Origin: an uncultured Clostridia bacterium | GTDB taxonomy: Bacteria; Bacillota; Clostridia; UMGS1810 | Direction: 5' to 3' | Length of the DNA: 64,000 nt | NCBI GenBank assembly: GCA_934500705.1 | Contig: CAKSTI010000009.1 | Coordinates: forward strand, 1 to 64,000 | Shown here: positions 35,547-43,471 of the stretch, piece by piece | Numbering within the stretch: the stretch's first letter is position 1 | How the letters are laid out: each line of letters begins with the position of its first letter | Made by a program: the position numbers and the translations under genes | The notes under the pieces: model-generated | What the model saw: only the letters and a program-made list of their open reading frames with translations | The model's database searches: none | Told to the model about the DNA's origin: nothing

Positions 35547-36554
35547 GTGTCTGCCAAAAAACAAATTCCGTATCTGCATTATCTGCGTGCAATCGCAATA
35601 CTTATGGTTGTTGCGCTCCACAGCATAACACCGTATATTTCCGATGCGGCAATATACGGCAAAAAGTCGTGGTATGTGTATCTTTTCATAAATGCAGTCA
35701 CCCGTGGCGGCGTTTCGCTGTTTTTAATGATAAGCGGCTATCTTATGTTAAATGATGATGCAAGCCGTGATTTTTCCTTATTTTACCGCAAGCGGCTTTC
35801 GAGAATATTAATTCCGCTTTGCATATGGAACGTTATCTATTACGTTTTTTACTGCGTTTTTAACGGCGCACCGTTCAAACTGACCGAGCTTGCCGCAAAG
35901 TCACTCGACTGCGGCACGGCGTATCACTTTTGGTATGTGTATACTCTTTTCGGCATTTATCTTGTGACGCCGTTTTTAAAGCGCCTTGCGGACACCTGCT
36001 CGCTTAAACAGCTCGTATGGCTCGAAGTCCTCATTTGCCTGTGCAACACCCTGCGTCCGTTTGTTAATACGGTTCTGTCGGTGTATATCTTTATGTTCGA
36101 CCCTCTTTTTAACGGATATATCGGCTTTTTCCTGCTTGGATATATCCTCGGAAAGACAGATATAAAAAGCCGTGCAATTCCGCTTTTTGCCCTTATGGGA
36201 CTTGTCGGCACGGCAATGAGTGCCGTCGGCAATCACATATCGTCATCGGCACAGGGGATTGATTTGTCATTTAACAGCGGATACAATATTTCTTACTTTC
36301 TCATTGCCGCATCGTTTTTTATGATTTTTAAGAGTATAAAGCTGAAACAGGGCAGAGTTTTTGCGGCAGTCCGCTCTCTTTCGTCCGCAAGTTTCGGCAT
36401 ATATCTTGTGCACGTCGGTGTTATGGATATTATAACACGGTACTTTATGATTGACGCATCACCGCTTGTAAGCTCGCTTTATCTGTTTGCGCTCACGGTT
36501 CCGATTTCGGCGGCGCTGTCCTTTGTGATTGGCAAGGTAAAGTATTTGACGTGA
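35547..36554 (+). CDS. Acyltransferase family 3 membrane protein
   Basis: 335 residues with about ten transmembrane segments. HYLRAIAILMVVALHS carries the catalytic-type His and Arg of the family, GGVSLFLMISGYLM follows, and FGIYLVHVGVMD is near the end. Such enzymes O-acetylate or otherwise acylate surface polysaccharides or lipids. The start at the second GTG (35547) is preferred since GGGGGT lies directly before the first GTG (35541). Single gene between terminators. Confidence 0.85.
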   Translation: MSAKKQIPYLHYLRAIAILMVVALHSITPYISDAAIYGKKSWYVYLFINAVTRGGVSLFLMISGYLMLNDDASRDFSLFYRKRLSRILIPLCIWNVIYYVFYCVFNGAPFKLTELAAKSLDCGTAYHFWYVYTLFGIYLVTPFLKRLADTCSLKQLVWLEVLICLCNTLRPFVNTVLSVYIFMFDPLFNGYIGFFLLGYILGKTDIKSRAIPLFALMGLVGTAMSAVGNHISSSAQGIDLSFNSGYNISYFLIAASFFMIFKSIKLKQGRVFAAVRSLSSASFGIYLVHVGVMDIITRYFMIDASPLVSSLYLFALTVPISAALSFVIGKVKYLT

Positions 36555-36660
36555 AATAAAATCTTGATTTTAGAGATAAGTATGAATTACACAAACACAC
36601 TGATTGCGGTAAAAAACATATGCAAACAATGTGTTGCGCCGTGCATTGGAAAGTGAGGCA

Positions 36661-36849
36661 TTATTTAACCTCGCTGTTTCCCAAAGCGTAGTCCAATAAA
36701 ATATTGATAAGTTCATTTCTTGAACGGTTTGTCGCCTCTGACAAGTCGTTCAATTTTTTTGTGGTTTCGTCTTTAATGCGTATTGAAAACGTTGTGTAAC
36801 CGTCCTCGCCCTTCAACGCCTTTTTGCTTATAATAAGTTTGTCTTTCAT
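36661..36849 (-). CDS. Ribbon-helix-helix DNA-binding protein
   Basis: 62 residues. The strand TTFSIRIKDETTKKLNDLSEATNRSRNELI and the following helix LLDYAL are typical of the CopG/Arc/MetJ fold. GAGGTG precedes the ATG. It is divergent from the gene at 36947 across a region with TATGTTAT half-sites, which is the likely operator for this protein. Confidence 0.8.
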   Translation of the reverse strand: MKDKLIISKKALKGEDGYTTFSIRIKDETTKKLNDLSEATNRSRNELINILLDYALGNSEVK

Positions 36850-36874
36850 AATAACACCTCGTTATAATTTTAAC

Positions 36875-36926
36875 TTGACACACAGTATACTTATATGTTA
36901 TGATTTATAACATAACAAATAACATA
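36875..36926. promoter_or_regulatory. Divergent promoter region with RHH-type operator half-sites
   Basis: TTGACA at 36875-36880 with a -10 near TTATGAT 17-18 nt on (plus strand). TATGTTAT (36894-36901) and ATAACATA (36907-36914) form a perfect 8-bp inverted repeat, and another ATAACATA lies at 36919-36926, 12 bp further. Such spaced half-sites suit ribbon-helix-helix dimers and cover the -10 and start. Confidence 0.6.
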
Positions 36927-36946
36927 TTCAGAAAAGTGTGTTTTCT

Positions 36947-37450
36947 ATGGAGGAATACCAAAATTTATCGACAGAAAGCAAGCCTGTTAAACGGCAGTCG
37001 TGTCTGCAAGTATTTCTTTATTTTGCATTAATATTGGTGGTACTTGCATTTATTTCGGCATTGCTTGACGATAATTCATCAAAGGACAGCACATCAGAAA
37101 AACCGGTTATATCACGTGAGGAATATATTGCAAGCTATGAGGCAATTCCCTACAATGACATAGCGAGAAATCCCAATAACTACATTGGCAAACACGCAGT
37201 CTTTGAAGGTGACGGAGCATTTGATGCCGACAGTGACGACTTTGATACATTCAGCTCAAACAATGAGGAAATGCCCGCAGTAGGATATATAGCAAATCCG
37301 ACCCCAACGATTGACGGCAAACTTTACGCAGGCGGTAACACCGAGGGGTGGATAACGGTCCTTGTTAAGAAAGATGACCCCGAACCCAAATTGGCATACG
37401 GTCTTGACTATTACGGCAGAGGCGGAATTTGGTTTAAATTGTACGAATAA
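36947..37450 (+). CDS. Membrane-anchored protein of unknown function
   Basis: 167 residues. One transmembrane helix (about 20-42), then an acidic/Ser-rich linker and an extracytoplasmic domain starting ISREEYIASYEAIPYNDIARNPNNYIGKHAVFEG. That phrase resembles OB-fold-like domains of Gram-positive lipoproteins that start (Y)xxLARNPdkYkGk. The ribosome binding site is weak: GGAGG lies just after the ATG, not before it. Divergent from a ribbon-helix-helix gene that may repress it. Confidence 0.7.
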   Translation: MEEYQNLSTESKPVKRQSCLQVFLYFALILVVLAFISALLDDNSSKDSTSEKPVISREEYIASYEAIPYNDIARNPNNYIGKHAVFEGDGAFDADSDDFDTFSSNNEEMPAVGYIANPTPTIDGKLYAGGNTEGWITVLVKKDDPEPKLAYGLDYYGRGGIWFKLYE

Positions 37451-37469
37451 AACAACGGTGATATAAACG

Positions 37470-37497
37470 GGACACGGACTCAATGTGAGCCGTGTCC
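37470..37497. terminator. Bidirectional terminator
   Basis: GGACACGG pairs with CCGTGTCC, with inner CTCA/TGAG. It lies between convergent genes; TGTTTAA follows on the plus strand. Confidence 0.6.
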
Positions 37498-37512
37498 TGT
37501 TTAACTATGTAA

Positions 37513-38154
37513 TTAAATATCAATAAGCGCCTTTACAAGCACGCCTACAATGTGAAAACTTTCCTTTGGAATTTCCTCACGTGCAAGTCTTGGCGGAATT
37601 TTTGTGGACTCTGTGGTGAGGTATCGCTCGCCGTCCTCAATATGATATTTTCTGAGCATAAATGTGCCCCTGTTTACAATTCCGACAATACAGCCGTCGG
37701 TGAGCGGCGCATCAACATCAAGAAAAAGACCCGTTCCTGCCTTTATGCCGCAGCGGTTCATAGTATTGTCTGGCGCTGTGGTTGCAATAATCCGGCTTTT
37801 CATCGGAAACATTGCGGACGGTATGGCGCACAGGGAGTCCCTTGCATATTCGTCTGCATTAATCATTGAGCCGGCGTTTAAAAATCTGTAAAACGGAATG
37901 GTGTTGCCGAATGCGTCATTTTGCCGCAGTTTTTCCTTGGCATTGCTGTTGTCTATAAAATATGACATTGGTTTGTGAAATTCGTGGCAAAGTTTTTTGT
38001 AAACCGACATATTCGGTGTGGAAAATCCTGTTTCATAGTTGCAAACCGTTGTTTTGCCAACGCCGAGAATGTCGGCAAGCTGCTTTTGCGAAAGTTCGTA
38101 TTCCTTTCTTATCTCCTTAATTCTTTTTGAAAAATACAAGTCGCCTTTACTCAT
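37513..38154 (-). CDS. XRE regulator with degenerate S24 domain
   Basis: 213 residues. N-terminal helix-turn-helix (LSQKQLADILGVGKTTVCNYETG). The C-terminal half follows the S24 fold (IPFYRFLNAGSMINAD, then APDNTMNRCGIKAGTGLFLD and GTFMLRKYH), but the nucleophile position has Thr131 (DNTM) where active members have Ser (GDSM/DNSM). It is therefore probably a ligand-responsive, non-cleaving repressor. It overlaps the end of the upstream glycosyltransferase gene by 8 bp, so it belongs to the SGNH-ugtP operon and may regulate it. Confidence 0.82.
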   Translation of the reverse strand: MSKGDLYFSKRIKEIRKEYELSQKQLADILGVGKTTVCNYETGFSTPNMSVYKKLCHEFHKPMSYFIDNSNAKEKLRQNDAFGNTIPFYRFLNAGSMINADEYARDSLCAIPSAMFPMKSRIIATTAPDNTMNRCGIKAGTGLFLDVDAPLTDGCIVGIVNRGTFMLRKYHIEDGERYLTTESTKIPPRLAREEIPKESFHIVGVLVKALIDI

Positions 38155-39262
38155 TTTCTTTGCCCTTCTCGATTATAAAGTCACCAAGCGTTTTCGACGA
38201 GTTCGGTCTGCCGAGGAGCGACTGCATCTCGGAAATCTGATTTCGCCTGGTTTCGCAGTTTAAAAGTTCGTACATAACTTCGTCCAGCGGCAGAGTCTTG
38301 GAAACGCCCACCGCAAGACCGTTGTTAAGCAAAAACTCACGGTTTCTGTCCTCCTGACCCGGTATGGGGTCAACAAGGATTATCGGAAGTCTTTTGGCAA
38401 TAGCCTCACTTACCGTAAGACCTCCGGGTTTTGTAACTATTATGTCCGATGCGTCCATAAGGGTGTCCACATTGTTTACAAATCCGAAGTTGTATAACCT
38501 TTTACGGGTGGAGATTGAGTCTATATGACGCTTCATTCCGGCATTTTTGCCGCAGACGCTGATTATCTGGAAGTCATCGTCCATAGCGTCTAACGCACGG
38601 ATATATTTTTCCGTGTGACCGTATCCCATACTGCCCGTGATTATAAAAACTGTTTTCTTGTTTTCAATTCCGAGCTGTTCCCTTGCCTCCGTGCGGTCGG
38701 TTTTGCTTGCAAACTTCATCTCTATCGGTATGCCGAACGGCAGAATTTTGTCCCCGGGAAGTCCCTTTTTGATACACTGATTTTTCATAAGCTCGTTGAC
38801 CGTCACATAGTAGTCCATATCCGTCTGTTCCCAGTAGGGGTGCAGGCAGAAGTCGGTTATAATTCCTATGCTTTTAATGTTTACAAGTTCCTTTCGCTTG
38901 TACCTTGTAATGAGGTACGAGGCAAGCGGGTGGGTAGATACTACCAAATCGGGCTTTTGCCTTGAAAGATAGCGTGCAAACTGCCGTGCAACAATGCTGT
39001 CGCAAAACTGCGACCACGATATTTTGGAGTCGGAGTGATCCTGCTTTTCTATCATTCTGTAAAACTTGCCATACATATACGGCGCATACTTTGTAGCAAG
39101 GAGATAACCCTTTTCAATCAGATTGCTTAAATATTTGTTAAAATATTTGTACGCATCAATAATCACGGCGTCCGTGTCCTGCGACTTTAAGTATTCGCAC
39201 AGAGCCGCAGCAGCCTTGTGGTGGCCGTTTCCCGTCGAGAGCGTAAGTATAACTACTTTCAT
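38147..39262 (-). CDS. ugtP: Diacylglycerol glucosyl/galactosyltransferase (UgtP/MGDG synthase type)
   Basis: 371 residues. GT28-related fold: STGNGHHKAA near the N-terminus is the MGDG-synthase signature, IITDFCLHPYW follows, and the UDP-sugar site is in FIITGSMGYGH, NNVDTLMDASDIIVTKPGGLTVSEAIAK and DPIPGQEDRN. Such enzymes add sugars to diacylglycerol to make glycolipids and the anchor for lipoteichoic acid at the inner membrane face. AAAGGAG upstream. In an operon with an SGNH hydrolase and an XRE regulator. Confidence 0.9.
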   Translation of the reverse strand: MKVVILTLSTGNGHHKAAAALCEYLKSQDTDAVIIDAYKYFNKYLSNLIEKGYLLATKYAPYMYGKFYRMIEKQDHSDSKISWSQFCDSIVARQFARYLSRQKPDLVVSTHPLASYLITRYKRKELVNIKSIGIITDFCLHPYWEQTDMDYYVTVNELMKNQCIKKGLPGDKILPFGIPIEMKFASKTDRTEAREQLGIENKKTVFIITGSMGYGHTEKYIRALDAMDDDFQIISVCGKNAGMKRHIDSISTRKRLYNFGFVNNVDTLMDASDIIVTKPGGLTVSEAIAKRLPIILVDPIPGQEDRNREFLLNNGLAVGVSKTLPLDEVMYELLNCETRRNQISEMQSLLGRPNSSKTLGDFIIEKGKENE

Positions 39263-39285
39263 CTTTGTACTCCTTTTCGTAAGAA

Positions 39286-40329
39286 TTACATTACCTGTCC
39301 TAAAATCTTTTCAAATGCCTCTGCCATACAGTAAAATCCAAAGTCATTGGGGTGGCAGCCGTCAACCGACATCATATTGCAGTCGTGGGAGTTAAACATA
39401 TCCTGCCCGTTTATAAAGTAAATATTTTTGTCGCCGTCATCTTTGGCTCTTTTAAGCGTTTCTTTTATAATCTCAATGCGTTCCTTCCAGTTTGTATCGC
39501 ACGGAATTGGGCGTGATGCCATAATGATTGGCATATCGGGGTGCTTGTCCCGTATTTTTTTATACATCTTATAATGCGTGTTTTTGAGGTGTTCGCACGA
39601 CGGTGCATTGTGGTCGTAGTCGTATACAAACACGCTCATATCGAGGTCTGCAATGTAGTCTGCGATGCTGTCCTCGCCCTTGGCACTGCCGGAGAAGCCG
39701 AGGTTTATAAAGTCAAAATCCATTCTGCGTGACAGTACGCTTTCGTAAGCGTTGCCCGGTCTTGACGCACAGCCTCCCTGTGTTATGGACGAACCGTAGA
39801 ATACAACGGGTTTTGGTTGTCTGTATAGGTTTCCCTCACGCACTTCCGATTTGTTTTCCAGTCCCAAAAGCAGACCGCACACTCCGCTGTAAAGCGGAAA
39901 ATTAATGACTATGTCACGCACTTTTGTATCCGCAAATTCAATAACCGCATCAAATCCCTCATCGGCACTGTCGGGCGGTATTGCCGTGCCGGCATAGCCG
40001 CCGTCGGCGTAAACGTCAAATCCGCTCACTCCGGTAAGCGGCATATGCGCCATATGCTCTATGCGCTTTGTAAGACAGCGCAGTATTATATATTTTGAAT
40101 TGGTCTTAAAGCGCACACGCCCGCCTGCGGTGTTTATGTTAAGAGCCTCCACTCCTTCGCTTGTCGCCTTTGCAACGTCACGGGGCAGGCGTATGTATTC
40201 GCTGTCGTTTTCGGGTTTGAAAACCCCGTAAATTTTAAAAGGTTTTTCGCTTATATCATAAAACTTTGCATCGCTTTTGGGCGGAGCGGAAGTTTTAAAG
40301 TTTTTGTCAATATCCGAAATGCTTTTCAT
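39286..40329 (-). CDS. SGNH/GDSL-family hydrolase with N-terminal beta-domain
   Basis: 347 residues. An N-terminal beta-sandwich region (about 30-160) precedes an SGNH esterase domain: block I YGSSITQGG (Ser181), block II Gly in GFSGSAKGE, and the block V His in DGCHPND near the C-terminus. These enzymes remove acyl groups from sugars or lipids. ATG at 40329 is chosen; GTG at 40338 is in frame and the Shine-Dalgarno AAGGGTGAAG does not clearly separate them. It is first in the operon with ugtP and follows a folded leader. Confidence 0.85.
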   Translation of the reverse strand: MKSISDIDKNFKTSAPPKSDAKFYDISEKPFKIYGVFKPENDSEYIRLPRDVAKATSEGVEALNINTAGGRVRFKTNSKYIILRCLTKRIEHMAHMPLTGVSGFDVYADGGYAGTAIPPDSADEGFDAVIEFADTKVRDIVINFPLYSGVCGLLLGLENKSEVREGNLYRQPKPVVFYGSSITQGGCASRPGNAYESVLSRRMDFDFINLGFSGSAKGEDSIADYIADLDMSVFVYDYDHNAPSCEHLKNTHYKMYKKIRDKHPDMPIIMASRPIPCDTNWKERIEIIKETLKRAKDDGDKNIYFINGQDMFNSHDCNMMSVDGCHPNDFGFYCMAEAFEKILGQVM

Positions 40330-40367
40330 ACGGTGCACTTCACCCTTTCAAAAATATTATGTCACAA

Positions 40368-40478
40368 GTAAAAATGCTTGCTTGCAAGGGCATTTTTACG
40401 CAGCCGTCAATGTCCTCATAGGCAAAATTTTAACTTTGCAAGTCGTAGAATACGGCATTGTGCGCATCACCTATGAGG
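40368..40478 (-). other. Structured 5' leader (candidate cis-regulatory RNA)
   Basis: On the minus strand, directly after a consensus promoter: CCTCATAGG pairs with CCTATGAGG (40470-40478 and 40414-40422), enclosing a hairpin GCCGTA-TTC-TACGAC (40442-40456). Downstream is a 10-bp hairpin GTAAAAATGC/GCATTTTTAC (40368-40377 and 40390-40399) whose loop holds the palindrome CTTGCAAG. A second CTTGCAA lies in the enclosed part, so a kissing contact is possible. It fits no riboswitch class I know. The outer helix begins close to the expected +1, so it could instead be an operator. Confidence 0.45.
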
Positions 40479-40480
40479 TT

Positions 40481-40509
40481 ATTATACAGTAAAATCTGCG
40501 GTTAGTCAA
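40481..40509 (-). promoter_or_regulatory. Consensus promoter of SGNH-ugtP-XRE operon
   Basis: On the minus strand: TTGACT, 17 nt, TATAAT. The expected start is near 40474, giving a 145-nt leader before the ATG at 40329. Confidence 0.7.
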
Positions 40510-40518
40510 CAATTCGGT

Positions 40519-40547
40519 AACAAAAAACAGCCGCCGCACATATTATA
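40519..40547 (+). promoter_or_regulatory. Possible SigK-type promoter for Cys-rich mini-genes
   Basis: AACA (40519-40522), 17 nt, CATATTATA (40539-40547) matches the mother-cell SigK pattern (mACm, 16-17 nt, CATAnnnTA). No good SigA promoter is seen here. The match is short and could be chance. Confidence 0.35.
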
Positions 40548-40579
40548 AACTGAAACAAATTCACGGAGGTGTTTTTATT

Positions 40580-40708
40580 ATGTTTGGTAACGGTAATAAC
40601 TGCTGTGGTTCACTTTTCGGCTCAAACGACGGAATACTTTTCTTTATCCTCGTGTTCCTGCTTTTGTTTGGCTGCTGCGGAAACAATTCCTGCGATATGT
40701 GCGATTAA
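40580..40708 (+). CDS. Cys-rich mini-protein 1
   Basis: 42 residues, ACGGAGG upstream. The sequence has the layout short polar N-terminus with NNCCGS, a hydrophobic run (ILFFILVFLLLFG), then CCGNNSCDMCD. First of three tandem genes with the same layout but little identity. They recall small Gly/Asn/Cys-rich proteins of spore-forming Firmicutes (YjcZ-like mini-proteins), which are often sporulation-induced. Function unknown; membrane insertion and disulphide or metal binding are inferences. Confidence 0.65.
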   Translation: MFGNGNNCCGSLFGSNDGILFFILVFLLLFGCCGNNSCDMCD

Positions 40709-40727
40709 TTAAAAAGGGGGCATAACA

Positions 40728-40883
40728 ATGTTTGGTTTATTCGGAAGAAATAACGGTTGCTGCAACAACGAAAGCAGCACAATTCTCTGGTTCATCATTT
40801 TGGTAATTCTTCTCTTTATGAACAATGATGACAACTGCTGTGACAACGGCTGCAATAATGACTGCGGCTGCCAAAACATATGA
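40728..40883 (+). CDS. Cys-rich mini-protein 2
   Basis: 51 residues starting MFGLFGRNNGCCNNES, then a hydrophobic helix (ILWFIILVILLFM) and a tail with seven Cys/Asn/Asp-rich residues groups (NNDDNCCDNGCNNDCGC). AAAAAGGGGG upstream, 19 nt after the first mini-gene. Its start (MFG) and architecture are shared with mini-gene 1, which points to duplication. Confidence 0.65.
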   Translation: MFGLFGRNNGCCNNESSTILWFIILVILLFMNNDDNCCDNGCNNDCGCQNI

Positions 40884-40900
40884 TGCGGAGGTGAATTGCA

Positions 40901-41068
40901 ATGGGGGATATGTGCAATCCCTGCAATCCTTGCAGACCTAAATGCTGTCCCACGGATTGCTGCGACAACGGCATATTCGGCGGAGGCATCTGGATTTGGA
41001 TAATAATTGCCATTATCATAATCTGCGTTATCTCTGACAACAACAGCGGCTTTAACGGTTGCTGCTAA
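40901..41068 (+). CDS. Cys-rich mini-protein 3
   Basis: 55 residues. Here the Cys-rich part comes first (CNPCNPCRPKCCPTDCC), followed by a Gly spacer, an Ile-rich hydrophobic helix (IWIWIIIAIIIICVI) and a final GCC. GCGGAGGTG upstream, 17 nt after mini-gene 2. A terminator that also serves tyrS follows. Confidence 0.65.
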   Translation: MGDMCNPCNPCRPKCCPTDCCDNGIFGGGIWIWIIIAIIIICVISDNNSGFNGCC

Positions 41069-41069
41069 A

Positions 41070-41099
41070 AAAAGAGGAGTGCGGTCAAAACCGCACTCC
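41070..41099 (-). terminator. Terminator of tyrS (also end of mini-gene cluster)
   Basis: 10-bp stem GGAGTGCGGT/ACCGCACTCC with a 4-nt loop. On the minus strand it is followed by TCTTTTTTT, so it serves tyrS best; the rightward T-run is poor. Confidence 0.85.
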
Positions 41100-41108
41100 G
41101 ATTAAATT

Positions 41109-42323
41109 TTAGAGTATAATTTTGTGGAAAACCTTTTTTCCTTTTTTAATAATCAGCTCGTTTGAGTTAAACATATCCTCGGTTACAGCAAGGTTAAAGT
41201 CCGTAACCTTGTTTCCGTCGATGCTCACACCGCCCTGCTGAACAAGGCGTCTGCCCTCGCCCTTTGAGGGTATGAGCTTTGCAAGGAGCATAATGTCAAG
41301 AATATTTTTTCCGAGGTCGTCACGGCTGATTTTGGTTGACGGCATATTCTCGCTCGATGCTCCGCCGCCAAAGAGTGCCTGAGCCGCCTCCTGCGCTTTG
41401 ATTGCCTCTTCCTCGCCGTGAACGAGTTTTGTAACTTCGTATGCAAGGACTCTCTTTGCCTTGTTGATTTCGGCGTCCTTGTACTGCGCCATTTCGTTTA
41501 TCTGTTCAAGCGGCAGGAATGTGAGGAGTTTTAAGCACTTTATAACGTCTGCATCATCCACGTTCACCCAGTACTGGTAGAAGTCGTAAGGAGAGGTTTT
41601 CTCCGGGTCGAGCCACAGCGCACCGCTCTGCGTCTTGCCCATTTTCTTGCCCTCGCTGTTTGTAAGGAGGGTAAAGGTCATTCCGTAAACCTGCTTTTGA
41701 TCCTTTCTGTGGCAGAGCTTTATTCCGCCGAGAATATTAGACCACTGGTCATCACCGCCGAGTTCCAGCTTGCAGTCATACTTTCTGCTCAGCATAAGGA
41801 AATCATAGCTCTGCATAAGCATATAGTTAAATTCCAGGAACGAAAGTCCCTTTTCCAATCTCTGCTTAAAGCACTCTGCCGTGAGCATTGCGTTTACCGA
41901 GAAACACGTGCCTATGTCACGCAGAAATTCAATGTAATTGAGGTTTAACAGCCAGTCGGCATTGTTGACCATAATAGCCTTGCCGTCCGAAAAATCTATA
42001 ACACGGCTGAGCTGTTTTTTAAAACATTCGCAGTTGTGGTCGATAATCTCCTTTGTCATCATCGAACGCATATCCGTTCTGCCCGACGGGTCGCCCACGT
42101 GACCCGTGCCGCCGCCGACAAGTGCAATCGGTCTGTGCCCGGCGTCCTGCATATGCTTCATAACAACCATCTGCAAAAAGTGACCTACGTGCAGACTGTC
42201 CGCCGTGGGGTCAAAACCTATATAAAACGTAACCTTTTCTTTTTCAAGAAGTTCTCTTATCTCGTCCTCGTGCGTAACCTGAGCAATAAGTCCTCTCTCT
42301 TTGAGTACGTCGTAAACATTCAT
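41109..42323 (-). CDS. tyrS: Tyrosyl-tRNA synthetase
   Basis: 404 residues, class I. HIGH-type motif HVGH at 45-48 ([11 protein letters not shown]), the tyrosine pocket QSYDF and [14 protein letters not shown]-type loop KKMGKT, and a C-terminal S4 domain ([15 protein letters not shown]). GGAGG before ATG 42323 defines the start; an in-frame ATG at 42356 is less suitable. No T-box leader is visible in the 66 bp upstream. Confidence 0.95.
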   Translation of the reverse strand: MNVYDVLKERGLIAQVTHEDEIRELLEKEKVTFYIGFDPTADSLHVGHFLQMVVMKHMQDAGHRPIALVGGGTGHVGDPSGRTDMRSMMTKEIIDHNCECFKKQLSRVIDFSDGKAIMVNNADWLLNLNYIEFLRDIGTCFSVNAMLTAECFKQRLEKGLSFLEFNYMLMQSYDFLMLSRKYDCKLELGGDDQWSNILGGIKLCHRKDQKQVYGMTFTLLTNSEGKKMGKTQSGALWLDPEKTSPYDFYQYWVNVDDADVIKCLKLLTFLPLEQINEMAQYKDAEINKAKRVLAYEVTKLVHGEEEAIKAQEAAQALFGGGASSENMPSTKISRDDLGKNILDIMLLAKLIPSKGEGRRLVQQGGVSIDGNKVTDFNLAVTEDMFNSNELIIKKGKKVFHKIIL

Positions 42324-42389
42324 CGTAATTTTTCCTCCGATTTTTCTTATAAACACTATTATACATTACATTTTGCCATATTTCAAGGG

Positions 42390-42872
42390 TTAATGGAATT
42401 TTTTTGCCGTATATTTTCCGACATTTGCCAAAAGCACGTCGTAAACGGCAAAGCAAACCGCCCCTGCCGCAAACAAAACCGGCGCCGAAAACTTCATCTC
42501 AACCGGTACAAAGTACCTGAAAACGCAATACACCGTTGCAAAGTATACGGCATAGAGAACCGCCTTTGCAAAGACAGCCCGTGTGCCTTTTCCTCTCAAA
42601 ATGAGGTGGAAAACAGGGTAGTTGCCGAAACATATTATATATGCAACTGCCATAACAGGCGATGCAAACAGGCAGAAAATTGCGCTTATAACCGCCGACG
42701 CTCCGTATGCAGCCCCCGCCGCCTTTACTCCGCATAAAACGCCCACACAGTAAATCGACGCCGATGCGCAAAATATAAGCGCCGCACGGCACGTGGGCAT
42801 AAATGACGAGAGCGCAACAAAAATAACTCCGAGCGCCGCCCCCATACCTCCGTATGAAACTTTTTTGTGCAT
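42390..42872 (-). CDS. Integral membrane protein, small
   Basis: 160 residues with five or six hydrophobic segments covering nearly all of the chain; the start KKVSYGGMGAALGVIFVALSSFMPTCRAAL resembles ECF-transporter S-component-like or 'YbbJ/DUF2232' beginnings, but no substrate motif is visible. It begins 11 nt after the stop of the DnaJ-like gene and is probably the last gene of that operon. Two other frames are open over the same stretch; this one has membrane-protein character and reads to the natural end. Confidence 0.7.
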   Translation of the reverse strand: MHKKVSYGGMGAALGVIFVALSSFMPTCRAALIFCASASIYCVGVLCGVKAAGAAYGASAVISAIFCLFASPVMAVAYIICFGNYPVFHLILRGKGTRAVFAKAVLYAVYFATVYCVFRYFVPVEMKFSAPVLFAAGAVCFAVYDVLLANVGKYTAKKFH

Positions 42873-42883
42873 TCAATCACCGC

Positions 42884-43471
42884 CTAACAGCACGGAATAA
42901 GATCACCGCCCATACACTCACAGCAACAGTCGGCGCAGATTAGCGACTGGCAAACGTCGCACACACTGCAACCGCCCACAGGGTAGCCCTGTGTGTAACT
43001 CTGCGTCTGATAGGTTGTGCGCCTTTGGTCCATAGCGTCCTTTGCGTTTTTGTATTCCTCGTTGTACGGGTCGCTTGCGCACGCCGCCGTAAAGTGCTGG
43101 TACGCCATATCGTACCAACCCTTTCTCTGCATAACCACGCCCATAAGGTAGTGCCACTCCGCATTTCTCACATTCATAGCGTTGAGTGCGTTCTGCGCCT
43201 CGTTAATCCTGTTCTGGTTTATGAGCGTACGCACCTGGTTAAAGTTGGCGTAAGAGTCGTTTTGCCTGCCCTTTGCATATGACGAGCGGTTTTTAATCAG
43301 CTCGTTGTACGCCCAGTTGATGTCCTGCATCTTTTCTGCGGCAAGGTCGGCAAGCGGATTGTTGATGTATTTGTCGGGGTGATATTTCTTTACCAGCTCC
43401 TTGTATGCCGCCTTTATTTCCTCCTCTGTTGCGTTGTTTGAAACGCCGAGTATCTCATACGGATTTTTCAT
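42884..43471 (-). CDS. J-domain protein with Cys-rich tail
   Basis: 195 residues. N-terminal J domain (1-65) with the HPD motif at 31-33 (KKYHPDKY). A helical, TPR-like part follows (about 80-145: [13 protein letters not shown]...[13 protein letters not shown]). The last 28 residues carry about ten Cys ([22 protein letters not shown]), unlike the CxxCxGxG zinc repeats of DnaJ. It may deliver substrates to DnaK or bind metal. It overlaps the upstream DUF5685 gene by 17 bp. Confidence 0.82.
   Translation of the reverse strand: MKNPYEILGVSNNATEEEIKAAYKELVKKYHPDKYINNPLADLAAEKMQDINWAYNELIKNRSSYAKGRQNDSYANFNQVRTLINQNRINEAQNALNAMNVRNAEWHYLMGVVMQRKGWYDMAYQHFTAACASDPYNEEYKNAKDAMDQRRTTYQTQSYTQGYPVGGCSVCDVCQSLICADCCCECMGGDLIPCC

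Noticed and set aside
42357..42389. T-box leader for tyrS
   Set aside because: Only 66 bp separate tyrS from the next gene upstream; no T-box sequence or specifier stem fits.
42499..42876. Alternative minus-strand frame over the small membrane protein
   Set aside because: Basic, Cys-rich composition typical of a shadow frame; the frame at 42390-42872 has clear membrane helices.
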